From a virus: a stretch of 24,395 nucleotides of DNA. Position 1 is the stretch's first letter. Every line of letters starts with the position of its first letter. The notes beneath the pieces were generated by a model. It did no database searches. It was not told where the DNA came from and saw only the letters and a program-made list of their open reading frames with translations. The position numbers and the translations under genes are program-made. The DNA lies in the IMG/VR virus record IMGVR_UViG_3300035698_001124, positions 1-24,395 of that record. One strand, given 5' to 3'. Positions 13,735 to 21,244 of this stretch are shown piece after piece.

Positions 13735-15054
13735 CTATGCTACGTCCGTAAGCTGAATGAACGGGCTCACAGTATTCGTGCCATCCCGCAGCGTAAGAAC
13801 GCTCGTGATCCACGGCTTTGCATCGTCGTAATAGCTGATCTTCAACGTCTCTTCACCCTTCTTGAAGCCAAGGATGCCCATGTCGCTCTTGAGCGTTGCT
13901 CCCATTCCAGGCTTACGCATGTAATAGTCAAGGTTGATCAGCCGCATGTCGCCTTCAGTGCCCATTGGCGGGCTGATCTCGTTGAAGAACACGGGGATGC
14001 CGCCCAACGTCGGTGCAGGGATTCCCTCGCGTGCATTAGATGCCCACATCAACTGACCAGCGCCGTTAGTCATAAACATCAGCTCAGGGAGCATCGTCAC
14101 TTTCTGGCATACCCACACAAACTTACCACCGCCATTAGCCATAGCTCTGGCTAGCATGTAGACCATATCGGCATACTGGAATCTGTCGGCTGTCTGCCGG
14201 GCAATGTCAATCATCGCAGGACTAGACGCAAAACCCTTGAACTCCCCAGCGCCAGTACCCGTCTGAATCTTATCGTCACGCTGTGAAAGGATCGCGCCAT
14301 TGATAAGCGGCTGCATCATCGAACCCATCTGTGGCGTGTTCGCCTGTGACTCTTCTGAAACCGTCCAGAATACACCTGTCTTCTCAGGCTTGAAGCCCAC
14401 CTTTATGAGAGTTGGATATTCGGTCTCGGAAAGGTTATCAAGCTCTTTAGACGAATAGACAGCAACACCACCATAGATGCCCTTTGTTCCAGACTGATCG
14501 AATGCGTTGAACGTGAATTCTGCATTCGGGGGATCTGTCTCAGGTAGGTTGCGAATCATCGAAGACAACCATTGCTGATCTGGCGGAATCTGTAGAAGCT
14601 CGTTCGAGTACTGAGGACGCATCCAGAAGCCGCCACCAATGCCCGTGAGCGTGCTAAGTCCACGCCGCTCAACTTCGCCTGCGTGCATCTTGCGTAGACG
14701 CTCAGGCACTCCCATACCACCGGCTCCACACGAACGAACTTCAGCGATCATATCGTCGAAACCACCAGGCTCGTTGCCATAGCCGTAGTCTTCCTCGCGT
14801 GTTTCAGCAGCCACAGCACCGGGCGCTCGCTGTTCCTGAATCGCAGCTGTCAAACGCTCTTCGGACTTGGTCAGCTTCTCTTCCATCTCTTCGTAGTGTG
14901 CCGTCGCATCGCCTGTGATCTCTTGGACGCGCCGCTCTACTTCTTCTTTCACCGTATCGGGAACTCCCTCAAGCACATCAGCAACACCCTTGAGCTGTAC
15001 TTCCACTCGCTCGAACATCTTCTCCTGATCCGTTCGCTCTTCGTTCTCTGCCAT
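13735..15054 (-). CDS. Major capsid protein (HK97 fold) with N-terminal delta domain
   Basis: A 439-aa protein starting at ATG 15054, immediately after the protease stop. Residues 1-90 form a charged coiled coil (QEKMFERVEVQLKGVADVLE, then KEEVERRVQEI), the delta/scaffold domain removed by the protease. From about residue 130 the HK97 core is seen: STLTGIGGGFWMRPQYSNEL, SSMIRNLPE, then KELDNLSETEYPTLIKVGF, the E-loop/P-domain region with VSEESQANTP, and the A-domain with VWVCQKVTM, MWASNAREGIPAPTLGGIPV and a final strand. The protein forms the icosahedral shell. Order protease-capsid and the presence of a delta domain agree with HK97-type assembly. Confidence 0.93.
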   Translation of the reverse strand: MAENEERTDQEKMFERVEVQLKGVADVLEGVPDTVKEEVERRVQEITGDATAHYEEMEEKLTKSEERLTAAIQEQRAPGAVAAETREEDYGYGNEPGGFDDMIAEVRSCGAGGMGVPERLRKMHAGEVERRGLSTLTGIGGGFWMRPQYSNELLQIPPDQQWLSSMIRNLPETDPPNAEFTFNAFDQSGTKGIYGGVAVYSSKELDNLSETEYPTLIKVGFKPEKTGVFWTVSEESQANTPQMGSMMQPLINGAILSQRDDKIQTGTGAGEFKGFASSPAMIDIARQTADRFQYADMVYMLARAMANGGGKFVWVCQKVTMLPELMFMTNGAGQLMWASNAREGIPAPTLGGIPVFFNEISPPMGTEGDMRLINLDYYMRKPGMGATLKSDMGILGFKKGEETLKISYYDDAKPWITSVLTLRDGTNTVSPFIQLTDVA

Positions 15055-15055
15055 T

Positions 15056-15706
15056 CTACTCACCCCTCAACCTAGATATTCTTCCTATCTGCGTCTGGAT
15101 GCCCTGCAAGTGGTTTCCCGGCTTGCCTTGCGGCTCCGTTCGAGTGCCTTCCAGCGGCTCAAGGAGTGCGTCTATTCGATCCATCTGCGTTCTCATGCCA
15201 TCAGGAATAACTATCTCCTGTGGCTCTTCAGTTCTTACGCTAGTCATATCAATCGTTGCTTCGCTCGCTGATGCAAAGTTCGCTGTCACGGGTGATACCT
15301 CGTAGGACTTCACCTCGCGGAAGTGAGGAACTTCTACACCGTCGCTCTTCTCTATCTTGATCTTGTCTGGGATCTTGCCGAATGAGTGGGACATCTCAGT
15401 GATGTATCCCTTCTTCATCCCGCTATTTATCTCAGCTCCACGCTGCACATCAAGGTCAAGCTGTCCCTTAACGTGCAACCCCCTCTCATCCTCTGTCACG
15501 ATAGCGCGGCCAATCGGCTCATCAGGCTTGTGCATCCAGACAATCGGAAGCCATCCCTTGCGCTCCTTGATCGTCTTCGTGAACGCGCCACGATCAAATA
15601 CCGTGCCATGAGAATCGACCACTCCAAACACAGAAGCATATCCCTCGAAGCTCCCCGGCTCGCCGTCTTCTACCGCTCTCACCTCAAACGATCTTTCTGG
15701 ATTCAT
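15056..15706 (-). CDS. Prohead maturation protease (HK97 family, U35)
   Basis: A 216-aa protein with the family core: EGYASVFGVVDSHGTVFDRG at residues 21-40, the catalytic His in VWMHKPDEPIGRA (H59), the nucleophilic Ser in EMSHSFG (S106, or S108), and the YEVSPVTANFASASEA motif with E136. It cuts the capsid delta domain and itself during prohead maturation. The C-terminal 55 residues (after TSVRTEEPQ) form a polar tail that probably targets it into the prohead. It is followed 1 nt later by the capsid start, and the ribosome site is GGGGG upstream of ATG 15706. The His/Ser/Glu set is complete. Confidence 0.92.
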   Translation of the reverse strand: MNPERSFEVRAVEDGEPGSFEGYASVFGVVDSHGTVFDRGAFTKTIKERKGWLPIVWMHKPDEPIGRAIVTEDERGLHVKGQLDLDVQRGAEINSGMKKGYITEMSHSFGKIPDKIKIEKSDGVEVPHFREVKSYEVSPVTANFASASEATIDMTSVRTEEPQEIVIPDGMRTQMDRIDALLEPLEGTRTEPQGKPGNHLQGIQTQIGRISRLRGE

Positions 15707-15716
15707 GGCTCACCCC

Positions 15717-16151
15717 CTAAGACTCCCACACCCACACGATGCACGAAGCGTAGTTGTTATCCGCCTTGCTCGTGACCGTGATAAGGTATGATGTTGATTG
15801 CTTCATCAGGAAGTGATTCCCCGGCTCGCCGCGTAGTTCCACCTTATTCAGAATATCCGTTCCGCCTGTGTAAGTACCTCCATACTCAGCGGCCACGGCG
15901 TACTCATCTGGATAATCGCTCTGGCGACTACGCCCGAACAACACTAGCTCGGTGCCCGCTGCACCTATTGTCACGCCAGCCGTCACTGTCACATTGCACA
16001 CAGAAGCAGATGACACATCCTCTGCCAACCAATACGAGCCCGTCGCCGGTGTCGTCACAACGATCTTCATCACGTCGGCAATGTCGAAATCGGCGTCGAA
16101 CAGGGATCCTCTGTGGCCGCTGTCTTTAATCGAATAATGCTGATGGTCCAT
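15717..16151 (-). CDS. Beta-rich hypothetical virion protein
   Basis: A 144-aa protein read from ATG 16151 (MDHQHYSIKD), with AGGTGAGG spanning the portal stop; an ATG at 16181 lies inside the portal. The sequence alternates strands and turns: MKIVVTTPATGSYWLAEDV, CNVTVTAGVTIGAAGTELVL, NKVELRGEPGNHFLMKQ and TSYLITVTSKADN, ending IVWVWES. This looks like a single jelly-roll or sandwich domain. It is encoded between portal and protease, a slot often used for a head accessory protein. No enzymatic motif. Family not recognised with certainty; a decoration or head-fibre protein is plausible. Confidence 0.65.
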   Translation of the reverse strand: MDHQHYSIKDSGHRGSLFDADFDIADVMKIVVTTPATGSYWLAEDVSSASVCNVTVTAGVTIGAAGTELVLFGRSRQSDYPDEYAVAAEYGGTYTGGTDILNKVELRGEPGNHFLMKQSTSYLITVTSKADNNYASCIVWVWES

Positions 16152-16155
16152 ATCC

Positions 16156-18279
16156 TCACCTGTCCTTATACATTTCGACACACCGACAGTTCACATCGTC
16201 GGTTCCGTCACCTGGGAACATCGCACCGTTTGAATACGCATCATCGAACGCGATCCACCCTTGCCCTGTATTCGATACGTGAGCAGGCCGCACCCTGTCA
16301 TCCCCCGCGTCAAGCCATCCCTTCTTCTTAGCTACCCCGCTCTGCCTTGCCGACTCGTGCATCCCATACCCCGCCGAGTTGTGTACCTCAGTTCTGGCAA
16401 TCGTCATCGACCTGGACGTGGAGATAGAGCCGCCTACGCCTTCCCATGTATCGAAGGACGCCTTCACGTTCCTGGCTATCGTCGTCAGGCTTTGCCCTTC
16501 ATTCGTGCCGTCTAAGACAACCTTGCGGATGCGCATCTTCGTCGTCTTCTGAATCTCCTTGACCTCGTTCGCCACTCGCGTTGTCACGTACTTCTTTACC
16601 TCTGCTGCCCACGGATCGAACTCTCGATGTTCAATCTGCAATGAGCGTTCTATGTGATCGTCGTCACTCTGAACGCCCAAAGATCTCCTTCTACTCATGG
16701 CAGACGAGTCTATGTCGTTAATACTGTGATCGCTATTAACATCTGCCATCCGTGGCGTTAACTGCTCAGATACCTCTGCCCCAAAGTCCTCGATGACGGC
16801 TCTGTATACGGCGGTAAGAGTCTTCACCCAATTGCTCCGCTGTGATTCAACAGCCCTGTCCGTATCTACATGTCCATTTTTGACAGCTTTGACCGCAGCC
16901 GAACTTTCCGCCGCAAACAGAACCTTCACCTTTTCAGCTACCCCGTTCTCCCAGCCTTGCCGCTTCCTGTCCGTTGCTCGATAGTGGAGATCCTTCACAC
17001 CGTCGATGGAGCGAATGGAGCGCTCTTTATCGACTGGCTCAACAGGCTCCTCGCGTGTTGCGTCAACAGCAAGCAGATTCACGGGCAACATGCCTTTCTC
17101 TGGACAGTCATCCTCATCAAAGCCAAGATTCAATCGCTCGTTGATTGCCTTTGTAGAGATGCCCATGTCAAAGTACAGCTTCCCTTCATCCGCATTCTCT
17201 TTGCGTGCCTCGATCATCGGGATGGTCTGCGACATGTCGTACTCGAAATAGATCCCATCGAAGTGTGGGGCAAGCTGTGTATTCAATGTGCCCTCTAGCA
17301 TGGTCTTCTCGGGGATCATCGTGTTCTCCCACGTCGCCCTAAGTGCTTGCCGCATGTTCTCATACTTCGCAGGGATTAGCCCCATAGCTTCGGCGTATAC
17401 ACCAAAGCCAACGCACAACTCCTGATTCGTTAGGTTCGATCCGCCCATGAAATCCATCTCTGCTGGTGTAGGTGTAGCAGGGACGAAGCCTTTGCCGTCT
17501 TCGATAATCATCAGCTTTCGTGCGTTCGGCGGTCCTTCTTTATGCTCCTTGAGCTGATCTTCAATCCGCTTGTACTGCTTGTCAGTGAGTTCAGCGGTAT
17601 TGAACGTCCCTGACGGCCAGATACCATTCTTCATCGAGTGATACTGAAAATCGGAAATTGCGTTGCCTGTGTCTACCAGCTTGGCATTCGCCCTCAACAC
17701 AGGCTGCCCGAATAGGTCACTAGAGGGGTTGTAGTTCTTGAAGTGGACTATCTCTTCCTCTTCAAATGGGACAGGCTCTTCACCGGGCAAGGTGTAGAGA
17801 TACAAGAGCTCGCCTTTATAGGCCTTGATACTCACACGATCTGATCGAAGAGGGTCAAGCCTAACGCTATCGCCAACTTGGTTGATGTACCAATAGGCAT
17901 CCCCGGCCATACACAGGAACAGCTCTGCCCGGAACTCCAGTTCGTCCATAGAGATTCTAGGATTAGGGTTGGCGATCATCTTAGCCGCTGGATGCGTATC
18001 AGCTACAGGGTCACCACTAGCGATGTCCTTAGCCACTAGAGGCATCGACTTGATGGCATCTCCACGGAACTTTGTAAGCCGATAGACGAGGAAGTGTGAC
18101 TCATAGCCTTCAAGCACGGCTTTCTTCGTATTCCAGTCAGTCCACTGCTCAACGCCATACTGCATAGTGGGAGTTGTTCGTACTGTCTGTGCACGTGTCT
18201 CAGGATTAAGCAAATGAGCAACGGCCACAAGTGGCCCGTCTGTAGCCCAGTCTAGAACCGCATCACGAATGCGCCCCAT
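16156..18279 (-). CDS. Portal protein fused to a C-terminal MuF domain
   Basis: A 707-aa protein. Residues 1 to about 400 are an HK97-type portal: LTKFRGDAIKSMPLVAKD, a HPAAKMIANPNPRISMDELE segment, LFLCMAGDAYWYI, VHFKNYNPSSDLFGQPVL and MRQALRATWENTMIPE. A linker (400-600) includes helical and polar stretches. Residues 625-707 are a MuF domain: MTIARTEVHNSAGYGMHES, a GWLDAGDDRVRPAH core and NCRCVEMY at the end. The portal forms the dodecameric DNA entry vertex. MuF proteins sit inside the prohead and can be fused as here. GAGGGG lies 5 nt upstream of ATG 18279. The usual separate MuF gene is therefore absent. Confidence 0.93.
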   Translation of the reverse strand: MGRIRDAVLDWATDGPLVAVAHLLNPETRAQTVRTTPTMQYGVEQWTDWNTKKAVLEGYESHFLVYRLTKFRGDAIKSMPLVAKDIASGDPVADTHPAAKMIANPNPRISMDELEFRAELFLCMAGDAYWYINQVGDSVRLDPLRSDRVSIKAYKGELLYLYTLPGEEPVPFEEEEIVHFKNYNPSSDLFGQPVLRANAKLVDTGNAISDFQYHSMKNGIWPSGTFNTAELTDKQYKRIEDQLKEHKEGPPNARKLMIIEDGKGFVPATPTPAEMDFMGGSNLTNQELCVGFGVYAEAMGLIPAKYENMRQALRATWENTMIPEKTMLEGTLNTQLAPHFDGIYFEYDMSQTIPMIEARKENADEGKLYFDMGISTKAINERLNLGFDEDDCPEKGMLPVNLLAVDATREEPVEPVDKERSIRSIDGVKDLHYRATDRKRQGWENGVAEKVKVLFAAESSAAVKAVKNGHVDTDRAVESQRSNWVKTLTAVYRAVIEDFGAEVSEQLTPRMADVNSDHSINDIDSSAMSRRRSLGVQSDDDHIERSLQIEHREFDPWAAEVKKYVTTRVANEVKEIQKTTKMRIRKVVLDGTNEGQSLTTIARNVKASFDTWEGVGGSISTSRSMTIARTEVHNSAGYGMHESARQSGVAKKKGWLDAGDDRVRPAHVSNTGQGWIAFDDAYSNGAMFPGDGTDDVNCRCVEMYKDR

Positions 18280-18290
18280 ACTCTCCCCTC

Positions 18291-18322
18291 AAAAAGATAA
18301 ACGCCTGTCAGTTCGACAGACG
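18291..18322 (-). terminator. Candidate intrinsic terminator before the portal gene
   Basis: On the minus strand an 8-bp stem with one G-U pair (CGTCTGTC/GACAGGCG, loop GAACT) is followed directly by TTTATCTTTTT. The element ends 12 nt before the portal ATG, so it would stop or attenuate transcripts entering the head operon from the terminase side. Confidence 0.6.
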
Positions 18323-18330
18323 CTAGGACG

Positions 18331-18345
18331 AGCGGACATTCCGCT
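18331..18345 (-). other. Second short hairpin upstream of the terminator-like stem
   Basis: AGCGGA and TCCGCT form a perfect 6-bp stem with a 3-nt loop, 8 nt upstream (in transcript order) of the terminator-like hairpin. Its closeness suggests a two-hairpin regulatory leader, but no alternative pairing was demonstrated. The rest of the gap, 18346-18400, holds nothing I recognise. Confidence 0.35.
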
Positions 18346-18400
18346 TCCCTCTATCTCATTCGATAAGGCATACTACCACATGATGGGGCGGTGATGCAAG

Positions 18401-18649
18401 TTACACTAGAAGAGACACTTGGAACGGAACACTCAAAGTATCGCCAACTTCTAAGCGCCCCATCCATTTCTTTGAACACACTATGTGCTCATCCACGCTT
18501 AAGCCGATTTGCCAGCCTTCATCAGTGCGTTCAATCGTTACAGCATCAATCATAGCTCCAGCGGCTGGACGCGTCTTAATGGCGGTGCGTTCCCGCGCAG
18601 GTAGCCGTGGCCCTAGTGATGGAAACTGCGGTGCTATAAATTCGTTCAT
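18401..18649 (-). CDS. Small hypothetical protein
   Basis: An 82-aa protein read from ATG 18649 (MNEFIAPQFPSLG), with GAGGTG 3-4 nt upstream. GTG 18655 is an alternative start. After a Pro/Arg-rich N-terminus (residues 1-32) there is a compact beta-rich part: MIDAVTIERTDEGWQIGLSV, then HIVCSKKWMGRLEVGDTLSV. This could be a small barrel. It lies alone between a gap rich in repeats and the terminator-like element before the portal. Function unknown. A regulatory or head-accessory role cannot be told from sequence. Confidence 0.62.
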   Translation of the reverse strand: MNEFIAPQFPSLGPRLPARERTAIKTRPAAGAMIDAVTIERTDEGWQIGLSVDEHIVCSKKWMGRLEVGDTLSVPFQVSLLV

Positions 18650-18672
18650 ACTCACCTCGTTTACACAGCGAT

Positions 18673-18738
18673 GTCGGGATGTGGTTAGTCGGAATTCTCT
18701 TCATCGGAATTCACATGTTCTCTCAGTCGGTCAGTCGG
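18673..18738. repeat. Phased GTCGG repeat array
   Basis: GTCGG occurs at 18673, 18688, 18726 and 18734, with a near copy ATCGG at 18703. The spacings are 15, 15, 23 and 8 bp, close to multiples of 7.6. Two copies extend to TCGGAATTC (18689 and 18704), and two form a tandem TCAGTCGG (18723 and 18731). The array lies just upstream of the gene starting at 18649. Operator or iteron-like protein binding is inferred. Confidence 0.5.
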
Positions 18739-18830
18739 ATGTTGTCTGTTAGCGAATCGGGTATTAAAAGTTCCCCGGTTTTGGCATTGCCGGTTGCCGA
18801 TATATCCACAATTAGCGTTTGTGTGCTCAT
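18723..18830 (-). CDS. Possible 35-aa ORF in the repeat-rich gap
   Basis: ATG 18830 opens a 35-codon frame beginning MSTQTLIVDISATGNAKTG and ending SLTDNIRLTD, a balanced composition that looks more protein-like than the overlapping Arg-rich frame. However, no Shine-Dalgarno sequence precedes it, and the frame covers part of the GTCGG array. It may be a leaderless or chance frame. Included only as a candidate. Confidence 0.25.
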   Translation of the reverse strand: MSTQTLIVDISATGNAKTGELLIPDSLTDNIRLTD

Positions 18831-18973
18831 CTAAGAGCCGATTCATTGCAACGACTTAGCTGCTAAGCCTACTGTTTAAGGCACAGTGCGAGCCTATCAT
18901 CCCACGCCCATCGCTATGTCAATGACCAATTTCTGTTGCGCACGGCGAGGTATCTCACTCGCCGCCGCATGTG

Positions 18974-19282
18974 TTATTCTACGTAAGGATCTTTGAAATC
19001 CTCGCCAAGGGAATCGTCAACATCAAGCTCGGTCGTCCAGTTCGCTTGCTGAATAATCGCGTCGATCTTGCGCAGCCGCTTCGCGTGCCAGTCAAACGCA
19101 TGAGTTACTTGCTGCATAGCAACCTTGGGAACCTTTGCCACCACATCGTCAATGCTTTCCGTCACGTTCTGCCGTTTCGCCTTTACCTCGAACAGACCAT
19201 CTACATTGATGGGCCTAAGCCGATCCACCTTCTCTTGGAGTTCCTTCCGGAGTAACAGAGCCTCAGCCAACTTGATCTTCAT
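18974..19282 (-). CDS. DIP1984-family-like protein (short)
   Basis: A 102-aa protein starting at ATG 19282 with GGGAGG 4 nt upstream; an upstream start at 19354 would overlap the previous gene and lacks a ribosome site. The opening MKIKLAEALLLRKELQEKVD and the late IIQQANWTTEL (NWTTEL at 81-86) match, from memory, the two hallmarks of the DIP1984 ('septicolysin-like') family, usually around 150 aa. The middle is shorter here. The family is mostly helical, often found in mobile DNA, and its biochemical role is not established despite the toxin-like name. It sits between the terminase and portal genes. An acidic tail (DVDDSLGEDFKD) ends the protein. Confidence 0.62.
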   Translation of the reverse strand: MKIKLAEALLLRKELQEKVDRLRPINVDGLFEVKAKRQNVTESIDDVVAKVPKVAMQQVTHAFDWHAKRLRKIDAIIQQANWTTELDVDDSLGEDFKDPYVE

Positions 19283-19292
19283 AACGCCTCCC

Positions 19293-19568
19293 TTAGTCTC
19301 TAATTGTACTACACGCGGGGGCTGCAATACAAACCTTCCTGGCGCGTTGCTCATCTCTATACTTCTTCGTCTCGCGGATGTTCTGGATCTCTCCGCTGTT
19401 GATATTGCGCACTGCGAGGGTGAGATGATCGGCGCACGTATGCTTCAACTTCATTTCCTCACTGCGCCACCGCTTGACGAACGCGGTCGTCTCTCTGCCT
19501 GGTTTCGGTTCTTCTCTGTCGAACGCATCAACCATATCCGCAATGACTAGGATGCTCTCACACTCCAT
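19293..19568 (-). CDS. Hypothetical protein downstream of terL
   Basis: A 91-aa protein with GGAGG 5 nt before ATG 19568. It starts with a hydrophobic strand/helix (CESILVIADMVDAF), followed by a highly charged helical region (REEPKPGRETTAFVKRWRSE) and a middle block KHTCADHLTLAVRNINSGEI, then a basic helix ETKKYRDEQRARK. No known motif. The single Cys/His cluster (HTCADH) is too small to call a zinc site. It lies between the 28-aa ORF and the DIP1984-like gene in the same transcription unit. Function unknown. Confidence 0.68.
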   Translation of the reverse strand: MECESILVIADMVDAFDREEPKPGRETTAFVKRWRSEEMKLKHTCADHLTLAVRNINSGEIQNIRETKKYRDEQRARKVCIAAPACSTIRD

Positions 19569-19595
19569 CGGTTACCTCCATCATTCTACAGCCTC

Positions 19596-19682
19596 CTAAG
19601 ATTCCCATTCGCGTGTTTTGCCGGATGCGCTGACCCCCGGTTGTGGAATCTTGCCTGGGACTGTGTAATCGTCTATTGGCAT
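19596..19682 (-). CDS. 28-aa small ORF after terL
   Basis: ATG 19682 has an ideal ribosome site (AGGAGGT, 7 nt upstream), and the 28-codon frame (MPIDDYTVPGKIPQPGVSAS, then GKTREWES) fills most of the gap between the terL stop at 19696 and the next gene. The product is polar and Pro/Gly-rich with no predicted helix. The strong ribosome site and fit in the operon argue for real translation. Short length prevents any functional call. Confidence 0.5.
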   Translation of the reverse strand: MPIDDYTVPGKIPQPGVSASGKTREWES

Positions 19683-19695
19683 AGCAACCACCTCC

Positions 19696-20961
19696 TCACA
19701 GATCAATGAACCCAGTATGCCCGCCCTTCTCCTCGCCTAGCATCAGCTCGGTCGCGGCCCACACCATCGCGTCAATTCTATCATCGTTATCTAGCTCATC
19801 AAGCGGCGTTGTCATCTGATCTTCTAGCTCGTGGAATGAACCGTGATGGTAGCCTCGATGCTGCTCGTATAGCGCTGCGATAGGCTCAGCCCTCAACACC
19901 TTGCCACGTGTTGCCCTCACTTCCTTGTAGCTCACAGACTCATTCACCTGTCGGATTGTGTTCTCGATCATGTCGCCGCCGTTGTTCACCTCACCGATGA
20001 TACGGTCAGCGTGCCAATGGAAGTAGGCGCTCACTGCCTTGTTCGCCCATTCCTTCGGCGAGTATTCCCCGCTTATGTCATCAAGGACGTGGAACTGATT
20101 TCCTAGCTTGCCTGCAACGATGATACCTGTCTGATCCGATTGCTCTGTGTTCGTCACCGCAGGGTCGATAGCCACAACGATCCTATCATAGTCGAACGCC
20201 TCAGTAGAGCGTAGGATGTTATCGTACTTCCACAACGCCCTATCATCGTCATCTTGCCACAGCCCAAGCAGGAACCTATCACGCTTACGCTTCGACAGCC
20301 CGTTAAGGATCTTCATAAACTTCGGGTCGATGTTGTCTAGGTTGTCTATCGGGTTCATCAGCAAAGAAGCGTAGCTATCGGGATCTGACAGTGGCGTCCT
20401 CTCTACCGGATCCACCTTCTCGATGAACAGCCGGTGAGACCAGTGCTGCTTGTGTGGCGTGTTCTCGTCATAGTAGCAACGGTTGATGACGCCCGACTTC
20501 TCAGCCAGCCTAGAGAGCGCGGTCTCTACAGAACCGTATGAAAGCTGGGAACATTCATTAAAAAAAATACTTGAGTATTCCGTCCCAAGGATCTTCTCAG
20601 AGCGTTCCTTTTCGTCCAGCCCGCCTATCCATATCTCAGAGCCATTGTCGAATCTCACATAGAAGTCTGAGTCGTTCTTGTAGAATGGCATCGGATCGCC
20701 TGCGTCATCCCTGAACGCCAGGTTGAACACGTCCGGCAGCGTGTCAAGCCAGATGGATGTCTTAACGTGGTTGAAGTGTCGACGCAGGATGAGGTGACGT
20801 GACGTTGCAGCACATGCCCGGTCGATGAGGTTCATGAGGATGATGAATGTCTTAGCGGATCTCGCACCACCATAGAGGAGAACGTGTGTTGCCTCGCTCT
20901 TCATGAGATCAAGGGCTTCGTACTGCTTGTCGGTGATGGTGAAGGGCTTAGGTTGTTCCAT
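19696..20961 (-). CDS. terL: Terminase large subunit
   Basis: A 421-aa packaging motor. The ATPase half carries a Walker A-like GGARSAKT at residues 31-38, a Walker B strand SSIFFNE with catalytic E136 (preceded by N rather than the common D), and a coupling motif YYDENTP at 163-169. The nuclease half shows an RNase H-like set: D266 in VAIDPA, E324 in GEVNNGGD, and D394/D397 in DRIDAMVWA. It translocates DNA into the prohead through the portal and cuts the concatemer. GGAGG lies 3 nt before ATG 20961. The start overlaps the zinc-ribbon gene by 14 bp, and a second copy of the start region lies 415 bp upstream. Length is near the usual 420-450 aa. Confidence 0.95.
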   Translation of the reverse strand: MEQPKPFTITDKQYEALDLMKSEATHVLLYGGARSAKTFIILMNLIDRACAATSRHLILRRHFNHVKTSIWLDTLPDVFNLAFRDDAGDPMPFYKNDSDFYVRFDNGSEIWIGGLDEKERSEKILGTEYSSIFFNECSQLSYGSVETALSRLAEKSGVINRCYYDENTPHKQHWSHRLFIEKVDPVERTPLSDPDSYASLLMNPIDNLDNIDPKFMKILNGLSKRKRDRFLLGLWQDDDDRALWKYDNILRSTEAFDYDRIVVAIDPAVTNTEQSDQTGIIVAGKLGNQFHVLDDISGEYSPKEWANKAVSAYFHWHADRIIGEVNNGGDMIENTIRQVNESVSYKEVRATRGKVLRAEPIAALYEQHRGYHHGSFHELEDQMTTPLDELDNDDRIDAMVWAATELMLGEEKGGHTGFIDL

Positions 20962-20968
20962 CGGCCTC
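20935..20968. repeat. Direct repeat copy A, over the terL start
   Basis: A 34-bp block that matches 21350-21383 at 31 of 34 positions: 21 identical, 3 different, 10 identical. It covers the terL ribosome site, ATG and the first nine codons (MEQPKPFTI). Confidence 0.85.
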
Positions 20969-21244
20969 CTGTATTTGGATCTCTGATTCCAGGTTAGCTA
21001 TGCGTATACCGACTCCATCCTTCATAGCGCATACTGGGCAACCATCCCACTCACGGCGGTCATAGTTATGGCCGCATTCGCCTTGTTTAGTAGCGGCTAT
21101 CTCTGCTTCCATATCCGCGAGTTCTACTTTTGCTCTCTCTATCACCGCTTTGTCTTCAAGCCCATCATCGCTCAGAACTCCGCTTATCGTATTCTCCAAC
21201 ATCTCGCATGCTCGGATCAGTGACTTAATCGCCTCAGTCTTCAT
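20948..21244 (-). CDS. Zinc-ribbon-containing hypothetical protein
   Basis: A 98-aa protein read from ATG 21244 (MKTEAIKSLIRACEMLE), with AGGAGG 6 nt upstream; TTG 21250 is less likely. The first half is a helical coiled segment (residues 1-52). The second half has a CGH and CPVC pair separated by nine residues (about 58-74), typical of a small zinc ribbon. A short amphipathic helix follows (IANLESEIQIQEAD). Its last codons overlap the terL start. Similar helix-plus-zinc-ribbon proteins occur among phage accessory genes, but I cannot name the function. It lies between the two copies of the terL-start repeat, so it may have entered with the duplication. Confidence 0.72.
   Translation of the reverse strand: MKTEAIKSLIRACEMLENTISGVLSDDGLEDKAVIERAKVELADMEAEIAATKQGECGHNYDRREWDGCPVCAMKDGVGIRIANLESEIQIQEADGTT

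Larger units (their letters stand above)
18656..18973. other. Gap of about 320 bp without a convincing gene
   Basis: The stretch holds a phased GTCGG repeat (18673-18738), two CCGGTT copies 15 bp apart (18775 and 18790), and a 13-bp palindrome CTTAGCTGCTAAG (18855-18867). There is also a perfect -35 TTGACA on the minus strand (18922-18917), but the -10 at 17-bp spacing (TGATAG) is poor. Two overlapping short minus-strand frames exist (18723-18830 and 18685-18846), neither with a ribosome site. I infer a regulatory or DNA-recognition region at the border between packaging and head genes. Confidence 0.45.

Noticed and set aside
18685-18846. 53-codon minus-strand frame in the gap before the small gene at 18649
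   Set aside because: Arg/Asn-rich shadow-like composition, no ribosome site, and it overlaps a more protein-like but also unsupported frame.
18894-18922. Promoter with perfect TTGACA on the minus strand
   Set aside because: At 17-bp spacing the -10 is TGATAG, only 2 of 6 to consensus; noted in the gap description but not called as a promoter.
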